A stretch of 64,000 nt of DNA from Thinopyrum elongatum. Taxonomy: Eukaryota > Streptophyta > Magnoliopsida > Poales > Poaceae. The DNA lies in NCBI GenBank assembly GCA_011799875.1, contig CM022302.1, forward strand, positions 320,644,144 to 320,708,143, in the 5' to 3' direction. Each line of letters starts with the position of its first letter. The stretch's first letter is position 1. Under the pieces are notes generated by a model, which saw only the letters and a list, made by a program, of their open reading frames with translations, did not search any database and had not been told where the DNA came from. Positions 47,432 through 59,433 of this stretch are shown piece by piece. The position numbers and the translations under genes were made by a program.

Positions 47432-49430
47432 TAGAGAGGCGAGCAATGGTGGAAGGGTGAGACTGCGTATAATCCATGGACTCAACATTAGTCATAAAGA
47501 ACTCACATACTTATTACAAAAGTCTATTAGCCATCAAAACAAAGTACTACACACATGCTTCTAGGGGGATAGATTAGTAGGAAAATACCATCGCTCGTCC
47601 CCGACCGCCACTCATAAGGAAGACAATCAATAAATAAATCATGCTCTGACTTCATCACATAACGGTTCACCATACGTGCATGCTACGTGAATCACAAACT
47701 TTAACACAAGTATTTCTACCAATCCACAATTACTCACTAGCATGACTCTAATATCACCATCTTTATATCTCAAAACAAATGCAAGGAATCAAACTTCTCA
47801 TAGTATTCAATGCTCTTTATATGAAAGTTTTTACTATATCCCTCTTGCAACACACAAACTACTCCAAAAAAATATAAGTGAAGATCAATGAGTAGTTGAA
47901 TAATTATGTAGCTATATGAAGACTCTCTCTCATAAATAAAATTTCAGATCTTAAGTACTTTATTAAAACATCAAGCAAAACAAAATAACATGACATTCTA
48001 AAAATAGCACACATCATGTGAGGAAGCAAAAACTTAGTCTCAACCGATACTAACCGATCATTCTTGATGAAGAAAGGTGGGATGCCAACCGGGGCTTCCC
48101 CAAGCTTAGATGCTTGAGACTTCTTGAAATATTAACTAGGGATGCCTTGGGAATACCCAAGCTTGAGCTTTTGTGTCTCCTTAATTCCTTTTATATCACG
48201 GTTTCCCTAAATATTAAAAACTTCATCCACACAAAACTCAACAAGAACTCGTGAGAAAAGTTAGTATAAATCAAATAGAAAACCTTATCATTCTCTACTG
48301 TAGCAAATCACTAAAATTATTATTTAACATTGCATACTAAATGCCTCTGCATATTTAATACTCCTACCCTCAAATAGAATTGTTAAACAAGCAAACATAT
48401 GCAAACATAACAGCAATCTGTCTAAACAGGACAGTCTGTAAAAAGTGCAATTGTACTCATACTTCCCTAACTCCAAAAATTCTGAAAAATACCACACTGT
48501 ATAAATTTTGTTTTTACTTATTGTGTAAAAATTTCAAGATTTTATCATGTTCTGACTTTCCAGAAGAATTCAGACAACTATAGAAAACTTTCTGTTTTCA
48601 AAACAGCAACATATAGACTTGCAAAAGAAGCATGGTAAAGGCTAAACTTGACACTTTTATTGAAATAAAAGATGAAAAAAATTAATATAAAGAACAGAAA
48701 ACAAATACTAATAAAATAAAATGACGCTCCAAGCAAAACACATATCATGTGACGAATAAAAATATAGCTCCAAGTAAGGTTACCGATAATGTTGAAGACG
48801 AAAGAGGGGATGCCTACCGGGGCATCCCCAAGCTTAGTTGCTTGGATATTCCTTGAATATTACCTTGGGGTGCCTTGGGCATCCCCAAGATTAGGGTCTT
48901 GTCACTCCTTATTCTCCTCATATCGATATCTCACCCAAAACTTGAAAACTTCAATCACACAAAACTTAACGGAACTTCGTGAGATGGGTTAGTATGATAA
49001 AACAAATCATTCACTTTGGTACTGTCAAGACAAGATTAAATTTTTTTATCACATGATACCTACTGTACCCTATCATTTCTACAATTTGTGTTGAGCAATA
49101 TAAGCCATAGAAACTAGGAAACAAGCAAACTATGCATCGAAAACAGAATCTGTCCAAAACAGAACAGTCTGTAAAGATCTGGATTAAGGTCATACTTATG
49201 TTACTCCAAAAATTCTGAAAAATTAGGAAAACATAGAAAATTTGTATATAAATCCTATGTAAAAAATTAAGAGTTTTTCCACGTTCCAGTAAAAGATAGG
49301 AATTTCTGTACTGGACACAAAAGTTTCTGTTTTTGCACAGAATCAAATCAACTATCAACCACACCATCCCAAAGGCTTTACTTGGCCCTTTATTCTAACA
49401 AAAGCTATAAAACATGATAAATACAGTAGC
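47432..49430 (-). other. Gypsy X 3' non-coding region, part 2
   Basis: AT-rich and without a supported gene. It contains a diverged direct duplication (48061-48660 and 48791-49400) with polypurine-tract-like words. The last five bases (GTAGC) are the target duplication of the chromovirus. Confidence 0.6.
48061..49400 (-). repeat. Diverged direct repeat, about 600-base units with a 730-base period
   Basis: Matching landmarks lie about 730 bases apart: GATGCCAACCGGGGC versus GATGCCTACCGGGGC (48082/48809), CAGTCTGTAAA (48432/49164) and CTCCAAAAATTCTGAAAAAT (48471/49203). The units differ at many positions, so the duplication is old or family-wide. Confidence 0.7.
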
Positions 49431-51567
49431 TGTAACACCCCCGGTGATTAGCAACAGTAATCACTTTTGATAATGACAAGTCAGCGAGATTAACAGTGCA
49501 TAATCATCATTAGCATCATATTGCATTTCAACTCCTAAGTCAAATTCAAATTTAAATGAAAGTGAAATATAAAAGTTGTCCAACATAAAAAAACTAAAAT
49601 GTTCAATAAATAACAAATATTGCAGAGAACATTCTAAAATTGTAACCAACATTTGATAAATTAATTAGGTGACCCAAACCTCTTTTAACAGTGGCTGAAA
49701 ATAATATCTACAAGCCATTTAATTAATCTAAAACAATTATGAAATGATATTTTGCCCAAACTAGTTTTTGGTGTTAGGGTATAGTGCACTGGTATTTAAG
49801 GACTAGCTCACACTTTTACAAAATCCATTTGGGGCCTAAACTATTAACAGAACAGAAAAGAAAAAGAAACAGAAAAGAGAAAAAGGAAAAGGCCTAAATG
49901 ATCTACTGTACACTCGGCCTGCTTGCTACAGCGCCGGCCCAGCCCGTCCTCGCACCGTCCCCCACCTCTCGCACTGCTCCTCGCCTCGCTGTCGAACACC
50001 CCGCGCGCGCCGCACGCACGCACCCGGCCCCCCTCTCCCCCTGCTCGACAACGCGCCGCGCCCGCCGCGAGGATAAGGGCAAGCCCCGCAGCCCTCTGGT
50101 GCCTCCCTCGCCCCACTCTTTCCCCTCCCTCGCCCCACTCTTTCCCCTCCCTCGCTCGCTTGCCGCCATGGCCGACGCGGCCATCGCCATTGCTCCATCG
50201 CCCGCGTAGCCACCGCCTCTGCCTCGCCACTGCAACGTGCCCACTAGCTCCGCCGTGCTCCTCTACGCCTCCTGCGCCGACGAACCGAAGCCGAGCGCCC
50301 TGCATCGCCCCCACGTCGCCGTCTTCTTCCTCGGATCCCCGCCACCGTTCGCCGTCGATTCCGGCTACTCCAGGCCTTCCCCGAGCCCACTTTGAACGGC
50401 TACGCCCCACTGTGAGCTCCTACTCCTCCTCCCCCTCTCCATTAGCTTGCTAGCGTACCGTAGCCGCCGCTCCGCGTTAGGCCGCACCCACCGCCGCGGA
50501 CCTCATCGCCGGCGACCGTCCGGCGACCATTTGGTCATGTGCTGCTGCCCATCTGCTTCGCCGCGTCGCATAGACCCCGCCTAGCTCCTCACAACGCTTG
50601 GACGCACGCCGTTTTGTCGATCCCGTAGCTCGCCCGAGAACCTCGCCGCTGATGAGCTCCTGGCGCTCAGCTCCGGCCTCCCCAGCACCCCGCACCGCCG
50701 CCATTCGACGCGCGACGACGAGCCGCATCGAACGCGACCTACCCCAGCCCCTGAGACCCACCGTAGGCGAAACCCGAGCCAGGCCCGACTCGCGCCGCCG
50801 CGTTTCGGCTCGCCGGAGCTACTCTCGCGCGTCGCCGTCCACCAGTGGGTCCCGCCCTGTGCCACTGACTGTGGGGCCCCGCGGGCCCCGTTGACCCCGC
50901 TGACCGTGGTCAACGCTGACGCGGCCGCCTGGTCCCACTGACATGTGGGGCCCGGTCGCTTAAATGAATTTAAATAAATAGAAAATCTGTTAATTAGTTA
51001 AATAAATACTAATCAGTCACTGACTGCTGGGCCCCACCTGTTAATTAACTCAAATAATTAAATTAACCTCTCTGATTAAGCCACAGTGTATGACATGTGG
51101 GTCCCACCTGTCAGTTTGACTCTGGTCAGCCAGAGTTGACCTGCTGACGTCATGCTTAGGTCGTGCTGAAGTCATCGCAACACTGTTTCGGATAATGTTG
51201 AATTAAATAATTAAATAAATTCCAGAAATTAATAAAAACTTTAGAAAATCATATTAAATAAACCGTAACTCCGATGAAAATAATTTATATATGAAACTTG
51301 CTCAGAATTTCGATACGAACCCGAATACGTCCTCCATATTCCCGTCAGACGCCCGCAGCTATAAGAACGTTGAACTTTTAGACCGATTTCAGTAAATGAA
51401 TAGTGCCCAACTTTATTTAAATAAATACAAATAAATTCCTAAATTAACTAAATCATTTAGTTAGGCAGTAGAACACCCCGGCATATCATTTAGGCATGTC
51501 ATACATATTGTTTGCATTATTGCCGTGAATTTATTGTTTCTCTCCCCCTCCTTCTCTCTCTCGATAG

Positions 51568-53270
51568 ACGCTGAGACCGACGACGCTGCACCCGGGTACA
51601 ACTACTCTACCGACGAGCAGCCCGTTGACGACCTTCCCCTCTTGCCAGAGCAACCAGGCAAGCCCCCCCCTTGAGCATTCCAGATATCGCCCATTCTATT
51701 CTCCTGCTTGCATTAGATTTTGCTACTGTTAATGTATGCTCCTATTCTGATGCATAGCCTGCTGTTGTAACCTGTTCATTGCTACCTTACCTGCCTATGA
51801 TAAACTGTTTAGTTTAGGTTGGAGTGAACCATCAGTGACCCCACCACCTTTCCTTTGTTGCCCCTGCTTGATAATCGACGACTCGATCAATGTGATCGTC
51901 GACCAGAGACCGACACCTCACTTCACACCCCCTTAGTTGTACGACTCTGAGTAGTAACTATCGAGTGCCGAGGGTGATACCTCGTAATGCACTCCCGATG
52001 AATACTCTGCAGTGTAGCTGTTCGGTCGTGGTCATCGAGTGTGATTCCTCCTTCTCCACTTCCGATATGACTCTGTCGTGCACCCCCCCCAGTGTGAACC
52101 TCGAGGGTGATACCTCATACGTTCACCCTGACTGTTTTGTCGAGTGGAATCCGCCGAGGGTGATTCCTCGGGTTTCCCCCTTGATGTTATGACCACACGA
52201 TTACTTGACCCCTGTTACAGGCGGGTCCACCCTGGTGGGTACCCGCTGGGGATCTATGATTTTCTGGTGTGCCGGAAGGGCACTTGAGTGTGACATTGTG
52301 GCGGAGCATCAGAGACTCTGATTGTCTCCGCGTGATACTAATTGAGCCTATTGGATTTGGGTGTTTGATCTGAGTGGGTCGACGTGCCCTATACGCACTA
52401 CCACCACGCGGGATAATGGTTATGGGACCCTCTGCAAAGTACGTTTCTCCGAAAGCTCGTCTGACTTCACGATTCACCGTGCGGGCTGATTGTCGGGATT
52501 GGGCTAGATACTTCACTGACGAGTTCAGTGTCGCGCCTGCACCCCGGCCAGTCTCGCAACGCGCAGGGTGCCCAGGGCGATGGCCCGAGACCTCTGGGTG
52601 CATAGGTTAGTCCGGCGTGCTGACCTCTCTGCCGAGCCTAGGTAGAGCGCTGCTTTGTGTTGATCTTCCGAGGATGGGCATTACCCAGCAAGTGTGTCCG
52701 GCCGGAGTTGATCGAGCGTGTTGGGTAACAGTAGTGCACCCCTGCAGGGATGAATCTTCTATCGATAGCCGGTCCTACGGTAAAGGACGCTCAGTTTGTG
52801 TATCCTGATCTACTACTTAAACTGGATACTTGTTACTTAATTGAAGCTTCGGGATCGCTTTCTCGCTTGGGAGTCGAGGAAGGATCTTTAAGCTGTACTT
52901 CAACATGTTTGCTAAATAAAATGCTATTCTACTCTCTTCTACTGCTGCAAGATGATGGCCTTGTGAAGATGTTTGAAGATGCTAGTCTTCGATAGGACTA
53001 GGCCTTCTCTCTATTCTGGCATTTCTGCAGCCCAGTCCACATATACAGCCTTTCTCCATTGATAATGTTGCATATGTAGTATAGATCCTTGCTTGCTGAG
53101 TACTTCAGATGAGTACTCACGATTGCTTTACTTTCTCTTTTCCCCATATACCACACCTTGATGATACAACAGACAATGGAGTCCTGGAGCCAGATGCCAC
53201 CACCGGAGCCTACTACCAGGAGGGTCCATAGGGTACTTACTACTGGATCGAGCCAGATGACCAGGAGTAG
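51568..53270 (+). other. Cryptic two-exon acidic ORF inside the 5' LTR
   Basis: After a pyrimidine-rich acceptor (CTCTCTCTCGATAG) the sequence 51568-51657 encodes DAETDDAAPGYNYSTDE and DDLPLLPEQP, then meets a GC-type donor (CCAG|GCAAG). A second acceptor (GATACAACAG) opens 53173-53270, encoding NGVLEPDATTGAYYQEGP and TYYWIEPDDQE then TAG. The join keeps frame. In this LTR a TAG (53229) truncates the second part; in the 3' LTR that codon is GAG. The upstream exon is not identified. Acidic, Tyr/Pro-rich composition looks coding, but this is inference. Confidence 0.35.
51969..52170 (+). repeat. Series of four short inverted repeats (GAGGGTGATACCTC type)
   Basis: CGAGGGTGATACCTCG (51969), CGAGTGTGATTCCTC (52036), CGAGGGTGATACCTC (52102) and CGAGGGTGATTCCTCG (52155). 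Each can pair GAGG with CCTC around a GTGATA/T core, at intervals of 67, 66 and 53 bases. All are repeated in the 3' LTR (from 61960). Confidence 0.6.
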
Positions 53271-53552
53271 GATCGGAGGCTCCCAGGCAGGAGGCCAACG
53301 CCTTTCGATCTAGTGTCGCTATTTGTGCTAGCCTTCTTAAGGCAAAACTTGTCTAACTATGTCTGTACTCAGATTATATTTGTATGACTGACTTATGTAT
53401 TCGGATCTTCGGATCCCTGGTCTGTAATATTGTGGACCTCTGTTTAAATTGTGTTAGAGTTGTGTTGTGATATCTTCCCGTGAGTCCCTGTGCTTGATCG
53501 TACACGTTTGCATGTATGATTAGTGTATGATTGAGCAGGGGGCGCCACAAGT

Positions 53553-53564
53553 TGGTATCAGAGC
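53553..53564 (+). other. Primer-binding site of the chromovirus
   Basis: TGGTATCAGAGC, complement of the initiator tRNA-Met 3' end, lies three bases after the 5' LTR. Confidence 0.9.
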
Positions 53565-53944
53565 CGACTGCCTGTAGGAAGCCCCCTTCCAATTCCTTGG
53601 CCGAAGTTGAGTCTAGACATCGAAAAACTAATTTACTAACTTGGCTGTGTGGCTTACGGGCCCACGTCGCCAACTGGGTGGTATTAGGATCTTTTATTCC
53701 TCGTCTATACTCTCGGACTCTGATCTCTCTTCTACTCGGGTTAAATAAAATTTTACTAACGCCGACACTTAGGATCTCGTAAATCCCCTCTACCCGGAGA
53801 GCTGGATATCTGTGCGATTTCCCTGTCATTGATCTGATTAGTCTGATAATCATTTTCCTTTCCATTGTTTTGTTTAACCTTTCTCTCCAAGTTGTGTTAA
53901 ACTTCTCATTGTCATTTGACAAATCTGAATTTCCTCTGTTTCAG
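53565..53944 (+). other. Chromovirus leader with a likely intron acceptor
   Basis: About 380 non-coding bases end in CCTCTGTTTCAG directly before the ATG at 53945, a strong acceptor-like sequence. Possible donors lie upstream (for example CTC|GTAAAT near 53777), but none can be chosen. Confidence 0.4.
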
Positions 53945-54715
53945 ATGGACCGTTTGTTTCCACCACATCCTACGACACAGCTTGTGCTTCGCACTTGGGC
54001 TCGTAATACCCCTGGGTTTCCAGCTGTCCTGATCGCTCTCTTGACCAGACTTGGCTACCGTTGGTACCCTGAGTACATGGTCTATGAGGTTTACCACGAG
54101 TTCAACCAGGAACAGTACTATGCTGAAGTTCGGATTTATGATCAGCAGAACAACTCAGACACCGAGCTACACCTTTTTCACGGATTAGGCGTGACGATTG
54201 AGATGGCAGTCCATGATGCCGCCTACTCTGCTGTCGTACGTCTCCGAGGAGAGCACAATGCTAACTTGGATGATACTGTGTTTCGGTACATTCCGTATGC
54301 ACCTGTTGGAGATGCTACTGGATACGACACAGCTATCTGTGCCCCGTACGAGTCTCGACGCTACGACCCGCAGGTTCTGATTCAGTGCACTCAGGCTCTG
54401 GATCGCACTGTTCGGGCTCTTGCCGTCGAGTTGTTCGCCACTCGAGCACGCTACTACGAGGCTATGACACAGTTGCTACCAGCTGTTCGTGCAGGGATAC
54501 ATCCGGAGTATATTCTTTACCCACGCAGGACCGAGATGCCGCCAGGTATTGATTGGCCTACGGTGGGAGGTCACACGCCTGCACGTGGACCTCTTCTTAC
54601 AGTTCGAGACCGGGTTCTGCATCAGAGTGCACATGGAGCACAGGGTCCTGCCGCGACGAACATTCATCGTCCGCACTTGCAGTTACCCCGTTTCAGTGGT
54701 TTTCTCCGACACTGA
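53945..54715 (+). CDS. Extra ORF upstream of gag in the chromovirus, unknown function, possible dsRNA-binding-like fold
   Basis: Open for 256 residues from MDRLFPPHPTTQLVL. I chose the ATG at 53945 because it follows a TTTCAG acceptor-like sequence; the frame stays open upstream to 53870. Residues 27-101 follow a helix-strand-strand-strand-helix order resembling a double-stranded RNA-binding domain: a Leu-rich helix, PEYMVYEVYHEF, QYYAEVRIYD, LFHGLG, then AVHDAAYSAVVRLR. The basic residues that contact RNA in canonical domains are missing (TIEMAVHDAA instead of KKxAK). A helical middle (about 145-190) and a Pro/His-rich tail follow. It is intact, in a frame different from gag-pol, with 251 bases between. 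It resembles uncharacterised grass proteins; no function is assigned. Confidence 0.75.
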   Translation: MDRLFPPHPTTQLVLRTWARNTPGFPAVLIALLTRLGYRWYPEYMVYEVYHEFNQEQYYAEVRIYDQQNNSDTELHLFHGLGVTIEMAVHDAAYSAVVRLRGEHNANLDDTVFRYIPYAPVGDATGYDTAICAPYESRRYDPQVLIQCTQALDRTVRALAVELFATRARYYEAMTQLLPAVRAGIHPEYILYPRRTEMPPGIDWPTVGGHTPARGPLLTVRDRVLHQSAHGAQGPAATNIHRPHLQLPRFSGFLRH

Positions 54716-54966
54716 TGTAGCCTTTGCTATGTCACGTTGTGTACTTCCTTACCGCGTGCCTGCGTGCCGCCTAGTGTGTCTCTAGTTTTTCAATTTTCGC
54801 CGTTATGCTGCCCGATTTTAACCGACTGTGTATGGATCTGTATGTCTTAATCGACTACTATTATGTATCTGTTACACTACTTAATTTCTTGTCGAGTTAC
54901 ATCATGTTTGACACTAAACACTCGTAGTTGCTTTTACTAAACTACCCCCTGTTGATACTTAGCAGG

Positions 54967-57900
54967 ATGGTTAGACCAGGTGGTCGTGGTCGTGGTCGTG
55001 CCCCTGAACGCCCACCACCGCCAGACTATATGGCGGCTATGATGCAACAGTTTGAGCTTAACCGTCAGTTCATGGTTGGAATCATGGCTCAGTTCCCGCA
55101 TCAGAACAACCAGAACCAGAACCCAGCTTCAATAACTTTGACAGAGTTTACACGACTCAACCCAACGCAGTTTCGCAACTCTGACAAGCCACTGGATGCC
55201 GATGACTGGCTCCGCGACATCACTCAGGAGATGGAGTCTGCTAATGTCGCCCCTGCCAACTACGCCAACTTCGCGGCCTTTTTCTTAAAGGGCCCCGCAG
55301 CTCAATGGTGGGACACACACAAGCGTACTCTGCCAGTTGGAACAGTCATCACCTGGTATGAGTTCCAGGCTGCTTTCCGTACACGTTACATCCCTCAAGC
55401 AATTAAGGAATGCATGAAGACCCAGTTTTGTAACCTCACTCAGGGCAACAAGACCGTCGAAGCTTATCAGCGGGAATTTCTAGACCTCTCCCGCTATGCT
55501 GAAGAAGACATCGCCACAGATGCTCGCAGACAAGAGAAGTTCCGTAATGGACTACACCCCGACCTCAAGCTTGCACTAGCTGCTCAAGACTTCAATGACT
55601 TTTCAACTCTGACGAACAAGGCTATTCTTGTTGAGACCGCTCAGATGGAATACAAGGACTCGCAGAAGCGCTATCGTGATGCTGGCTCATCTTCGGGCTC
55701 AGCATCGATGCGTCGAGTTTGGATTCCCAACAATGCATTCCGTTCCAATACCTCTGCGCCAAAGAACAACTATGCTTCACCACGTCTGCCTCCTCCACCA
55801 CCGAGGCAGCCAAAAGCTCAAGCTATTCAAAACAATGCTCCTCTTCGTCCTGAAGATGGTCTGTGCTTCAAGTGCTGCAAACCAGGACACCAGGCTAAAG
55901 ACTGTCGCCAGAATCAGAATCAGTTAGCCTTTCCTTGTGCTGGCCGTGGCAATGGTCGTGGCAACAATCAGACCCGCAACTATAATACTGGGTCTGCTGC
56001 ACATGGTCGTGGACACGCCTACAACATTGACATTGAAGAAGTCCAGGATCAACCTGCTATTGTGATGGGTACCCTTCTTGTTAACTCATTACCTGCTTCT
56101 GTTTTATTTGATTCAGGAGCATCACATTCATTCATCTCTGGAAAATTTGCATTTATGCATGGCATTCGATATGAGAAAATGCATACTCCGTTAGTCATTA
56201 AAACTCCCGGAGGTCACTGTCATGCTGACGTAATAGCACCTGACGTTACCGTCGAAATTAAAGGATTGGAATTCCTTGCCTCGCCCATCGTCCTGAAGTC
56301 TTCCACCATAGACCTCATACTTGGAATGGATTGGTTGAAAGCTCACATTGCTTCGATCAATTGTGCCACTAAAGTCGTCCAACTTCTTCACCCCACCGAT
56401 GAGATAGTGAACTATACCGCCCGCATTACTCGGGATGCTGAAGCTCAGATATATGCTCTGAATGCTTTGAACGCCTCACCTCTGGAAGGGATCGAGAACG
56501 TTCCTGTCGTTCGAGATTTTCCAGACGTCTTTCCAGAAGAACTTCCAGGAATACCCCCGGCTAGAGCTGTCGAGTTCGTCATCGACTTGAAGCCTGGCAC
56601 CGTCCCTATTGCCAAGCGACCTTATAAGATGCCTCCGCATCACCTACTCGAGCTTAAGGAAGAAATCGACAAGTCACTTAAGAGTGGTTTCATCCGCCCC
56701 AGTTCCTCTGCTTGGGGAGCACCTTCACTCTTCGTTAAGAAGAAGGATGGAACTAACCATTTGGTTCAGGATTATCGGCCCATTAACCAAGCCACAATCC
56801 AGAATAAATACCCACTGCCCCGGATCAATGATCTTTATGATCAACTCGCTGGATCGTCGGTGTTCTCTAAACTCGACCTGAGGTTGGGTTATCACCAGAT
56901 CCGTGTCCGTGAAGAGGATATTCCCAAGACAGCATTCGTCACTCGTTATGGCTCCTATGAATACACCGTCATGTCATTTGGCCTAACGAATGCCCCAGCT
57001 ACGTTCTCCCGTCTGATGAATTATATATTCATGGATTACCTCGACAAATTCGTCGTGGTTTATATAGATGATATCCTTATCTATTCTAAGAATAAAGAAG
57101 AACATGCTGAACACCTCCGTTTGGTACTAGAAAGGCTCCGAGAACACCAGTTGTATGCCAAGTATTCCAAATGTGAATTTTGGCTTTCTGAAGTAACTTA
57201 CCTTGGACATGTGATTTCCAAGGATGGAATTGCTGTTAACCCCGAACGAGTTCAGGCTATTCTTGACTGGACTCCCACGAAGAATGTCAAGCAAGTCAGA
57301 AGTTTTCTCGGACTTGCTAGTTATTGCCGTCGATTCGTTGAGAACTTTTCCAAGATTGCAAAGCCATTGACGAATCTGCTTCACAAAGGTGTTAAATTTG
57401 AGTGGACAGAAAAATGTCAAGAAAGCTTTCAGACACTAAAAGATAAATTGACATCTGCCCCAGTATTAGCACCCCCGGATTCCCAAAAGGATTTCGTGAT
57501 ATACTGCGATGCCTCCCGTCAAGGATTAGGCTGTGTCCTAATGCAAGAACGCAAGGTAATTGCCTATGCCCCCCGACAATTGCGTCCTCACGAAGAAAAT
57601 TACCCAGTGCACGATCTCGAACTTTCTGCGGTTATTTATGCCCTGAAGCTATGGCGACATTACCTTCTCGGTAACCGTTGCAAGATATATACGGATCATC
57701 AAAGTTTGAAGTATTTATATACTCAACCAGATCTGAACCTTCGTCAACAAAGATGGCTCGAGACAATAGCCGATTATGATATGAATATCTCATACACCCC
57801 TGGCAAGGCAAATGTAATGGCCGATGCTTTGAGCCGCAAGGCTTATTGCAGCAACCATATGGTTCAGGAATCACAACCTCTTCTTTATGAAGAGTTTCGT

Positions 57901-59397
57901 AAATTGAACCTCCATATTGTTCCACAGGGTTATCTCAATACCCTCGTTGTCGAACCAGATTTAGAACACAGCATCAAGACTATGCAACGGTATGACTCTG
58001 AAGTTGAAAGGATCAAGCGATACCTTGAAAAAGGAAAACCGTCGGAGTTCCATCTTGATAATGATGGGATCCTATTTTTCCAACACCGTCTCTTTGTACC
58101 TAAGTTCAAAGATGAGAGAGAACACGTTATGATGGAAGCTCATGACACTCCTCTGTCAATTCATCCTGGTAGCACAAAGATGTACCGTGACATTTGCCAG
58201 AGATACTGGTGGCCTAATATGAAGCGAGACATTGCTCGTTATGTTTCTGAGTGTGACGTTTGCCGCCGCGTTAAAGCTCAACATCAAAGGCCCGCTGGAA
58301 CTCTGCAACCCCTTTCAATTCCTGAATGGAAATGGGACAAGGTCCAAATGGATTTCATTACTGGTTTTCCCAAATCCCAGAAGGGTAATGATGCTATATT
58401 TGTCGTCATTGACCGATTCTCTAAGGTTGCCCACTTTCTGCCAGTTAATGAGACAATCACTGCTAGCCAGTTAGCAGACTTGTATGTTTCCCGAATTGTG
58501 TCACTCCACGGTGTTCCATTGGAGATCAGTTCTGATCATGGTAGCCTCTTCACCTCCAGATTCTGGAATAGTTTCCAAGAAGCTATGGGAACACATCTGT
58601 CTTTCAGCACCGCTTTTCACCCTCAGTCACAGGGTCAAGTTGAACGAGTTAATCAAGTGCTCGAAGATATGCTTCGAGCTTGCGTCATCTCCTTCGGTAA
58701 GAAATGGGAGGAATCTTTCCTGTATGCCGAATTCTCTTACAACAATAGCTATCAGGCTAGTCTGAAGATGGCACCGTTTGAAGTTCTTTACGGTCGTAAG
58801 TGTCGAACCCCTCTGAATTGGTCAGAAACTGGGGAACGCTCACTCGTCGGACCGGACATTATTCAGCAAGCAGAAGACCAAGTCCGTATTGTCCGTGAAC
58901 ATTTGAAAACTGCTCAGTCTCGTCAGAAGAGCAACTATGACCGAAAGCACCAGGAAATAGTCTATCAACCTGGCGAGCAAGCTTACCTCCACGTCACTCC
59001 ATTGAAAGGCACTCATAGGTTCGGAATCAAAGGCAAGTTAGCTCCTCGCTACATTGGCCCGTTCCGTATTCTTGCCCGTCGAGGAGAAGTGGCATATCAA
59101 TTGCAGTTGCCGCCTAATCTTTCTCAAGTACATGATGTCTTCCATGTATCCCAACTCCGCCGCTGCTTCAAGGATCCTATTAGAGCTGTGGATCATGAAG
59201 TGCTTGAATTACGGGAAGATCTTTCTTATCCAGAATATCCCATCCGTGTTCTTGATGAAACTGAACGTCGGACTCGTCAAAAGTCAAGCAAATTCCTCAA
59301 GGTTCAGTGGTCAAATCATTCTGAAGATGAGGCCACTTGGGAACGCGAGGATCGTCTTCGTGAAGAATACCCCTCTTTCTTTCAGTCTTCCTCTTAA
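54967..59397 (+). CDS. Chromovirus Gag-Pol polyprotein, intact
   Basis: 1,476 residues with no stop or frameshift, starting [17 protein letters not shown] at the ATG after TTAGCAGG (upstream in-frame extension is possible but leaderlike). Order: capsid (about 50-230, including [12 protein letters not shown]), CCHC knuckle [14 protein letters not shown] (300-313), protease [10 protein letters not shown] (Asp 382), RT with YIDDILIYS (699-707), RNase H with [10 protein letters not shown] (Asp 848), integrase with an HHCC finger starting near His 1059 and the catalytic triad Asp 1129, Asp 1190, Glu 1226 at exact DDx35E spacing, a GPF region, and a chromodomain-like end (about 1425-1474, [17 protein letters not shown]). 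Chromodomains guide integration into heterochromatin in this clade. It copies and integrates the element. Confidence 0.95.
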   Translation: MVRPGGRGRGRAPERPPPPDYMAAMMQQFELNRQFMVGIMAQFPHQNNQNQNPASITLTEFTRLNPTQFRNSDKPLDADDWLRDITQEMESANVAPANYANFAAFFLKGPAAQWWDTHKRTLPVGTVITWYEFQAAFRTRYIPQAIKECMKTQFCNLTQGNKTVEAYQREFLDLSRYAEEDIATDARRQEKFRNGLHPDLKLALAAQDFNDFSTLTNKAILVETAQMEYKDSQKRYRDAGSSSGSASMRRVWIPNNAFRSNTSAPKNNYASPRLPPPPPRQPKAQAIQNNAPLRPEDGLCFKCCKPGHQAKDCRQNQNQLAFPCAGRGNGRGNNQTRNYNTGSAAHGRGHAYNIDIEEVQDQPAIVMGTLLVNSLPASVLFDSGASHSFISGKFAFMHGIRYEKMHTPLVIKTPGGHCHADVIAPDVTVEIKGLEFLASPIVLKSSTIDLILGMDWLKAHIASINCATKVVQLLHPTDEIVNYTARITRDAEAQIYALNALNASPLEGIENVPVVRDFPDVFPEELPGIPPARAVEFVIDLKPGTVPIAKRPYKMPPHHLLELKEEIDKSLKSGFIRPSSSAWGAPSLFVKKKDGTNHLVQDYRPINQATIQNKYPLPRINDLYDQLAGSSVFSKLDLRLGYHQIRVREEDIPKTAFVTRYGSYEYTVMSFGLTNAPATFSRLMNYIFMDYLDKFVVVYIDDILIYSKNKEEHAEHLRLVLERLREHQLYAKYSKCEFWLSEVTYLGHVISKDGIAVNPERVQAILDWTPTKNVKQVRSFLGLASYCRRFVENFSKIAKPLTNLLHKGVKFEWTEKCQESFQTLKDKLTSAPVLAPPDSQKDFVIYCDASRQGLGCVLMQERKVIAYAPRQLRPHEENYPVHDLELSAVIYALKLWRHYLLGNRCKIYTDHQSLKYLYTQPDLNLRQQRWLETIADYDMNISYTPGKANVMADALSRKAYCSNHMVQESQPLLYEEFRKLNLHIVPQGYLNTLVVEPDLEHSIKTMQRYDSEVERIKRYLEKGKPSEFHLDNDGILFFQHRLFVPKFKDEREHVMMEAHDTPLSIHPGSTKMYRDICQRYWWPNMKRDIARYVSECDVCRRVKAQHQRPAGTLQPLSIPEWKWDKVQMDFITGFPKSQKGNDAIFVVIDRFSKVAHFLPVNETITASQLADLYVSRIVSLHGVPLEISSDHGSLFTSRFWNSFQEAMGTHLSFSTAFHPQSQGQVERVNQVLEDMLRACVISFGKKWEESFLYAEFSYNNSYQASLKMAPFEVLYGRKCRTPLNWSETGERSLVGPDIIQQAEDQVRIVREHLKTAQSRQKSNYDRKHQEIVYQPGEQAYLHVTPLKGTHRFGIKGKLAPRYIGPFRILARRGEVAYQLQLPPNLSQVHDVFHVSQLRRCFKDPIRAVDHEVLELREDLSYPEYPIRVLDETERRTRQKSSKFLKVQWSNHSEDEATWEREDRLREEYPSFFQSSS

Positions 59398-59420
59398 TTC
59401 TCGGGACGAGAATTCTTAAT

Positions 59421-59433
59421 AGATGAGGAGAAT
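59421..59433 (+). other. Polypurine tract of the chromovirus
   Basis: AGATGAGGAGAAT directly before the 3' LTR, preceded by TCGGGACGAGAATTC, a context usual in plant chromoviruses. Confidence 0.8.

Larger units (their letters stand above)
49431..53549 (+). repeat. 5' LTR of the chromovirus
   Basis: It starts TGTAACACCCCCGG and ends GGGGGCGCCACA. A TATA-like TATTTAAG lies at 49793, then a GC-rich, CpG-dense block (about 49900-50950), AT-rich sequence, two short coding-looking segments (51568-51657 and 53173-53270) and a hairpin-motif series (51969-52170). It carries a 22-base tandem duplication (50107-50150) that the 3' LTR lacks. Confidence 0.93.

Noticed and set aside
49844..50913. Long ORFs on both strands in the GC-rich block of the chromovirus LTR (and again at 59846-60938)
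   Set aside because: High GC removes stops in all frames; products are low-complexity Pro/Ser/Arg or Gly/Arg/Ala and shift frame between the two LTRs. I do not call them genes.
52187..52610. Opposed ORFs in the LTR at 52187-52610 (also 62178-62601)
   Set aside because: Similar in both LTRs simply because LTRs are copies; no motif, no start context, overlapping frames on both strands.
53374..53922. Minus-strand ORF across the chromovirus 5' LTR end
   Set aside because: Antisense to the element and spanning the LTR boundary and primer site; no recognisable content.
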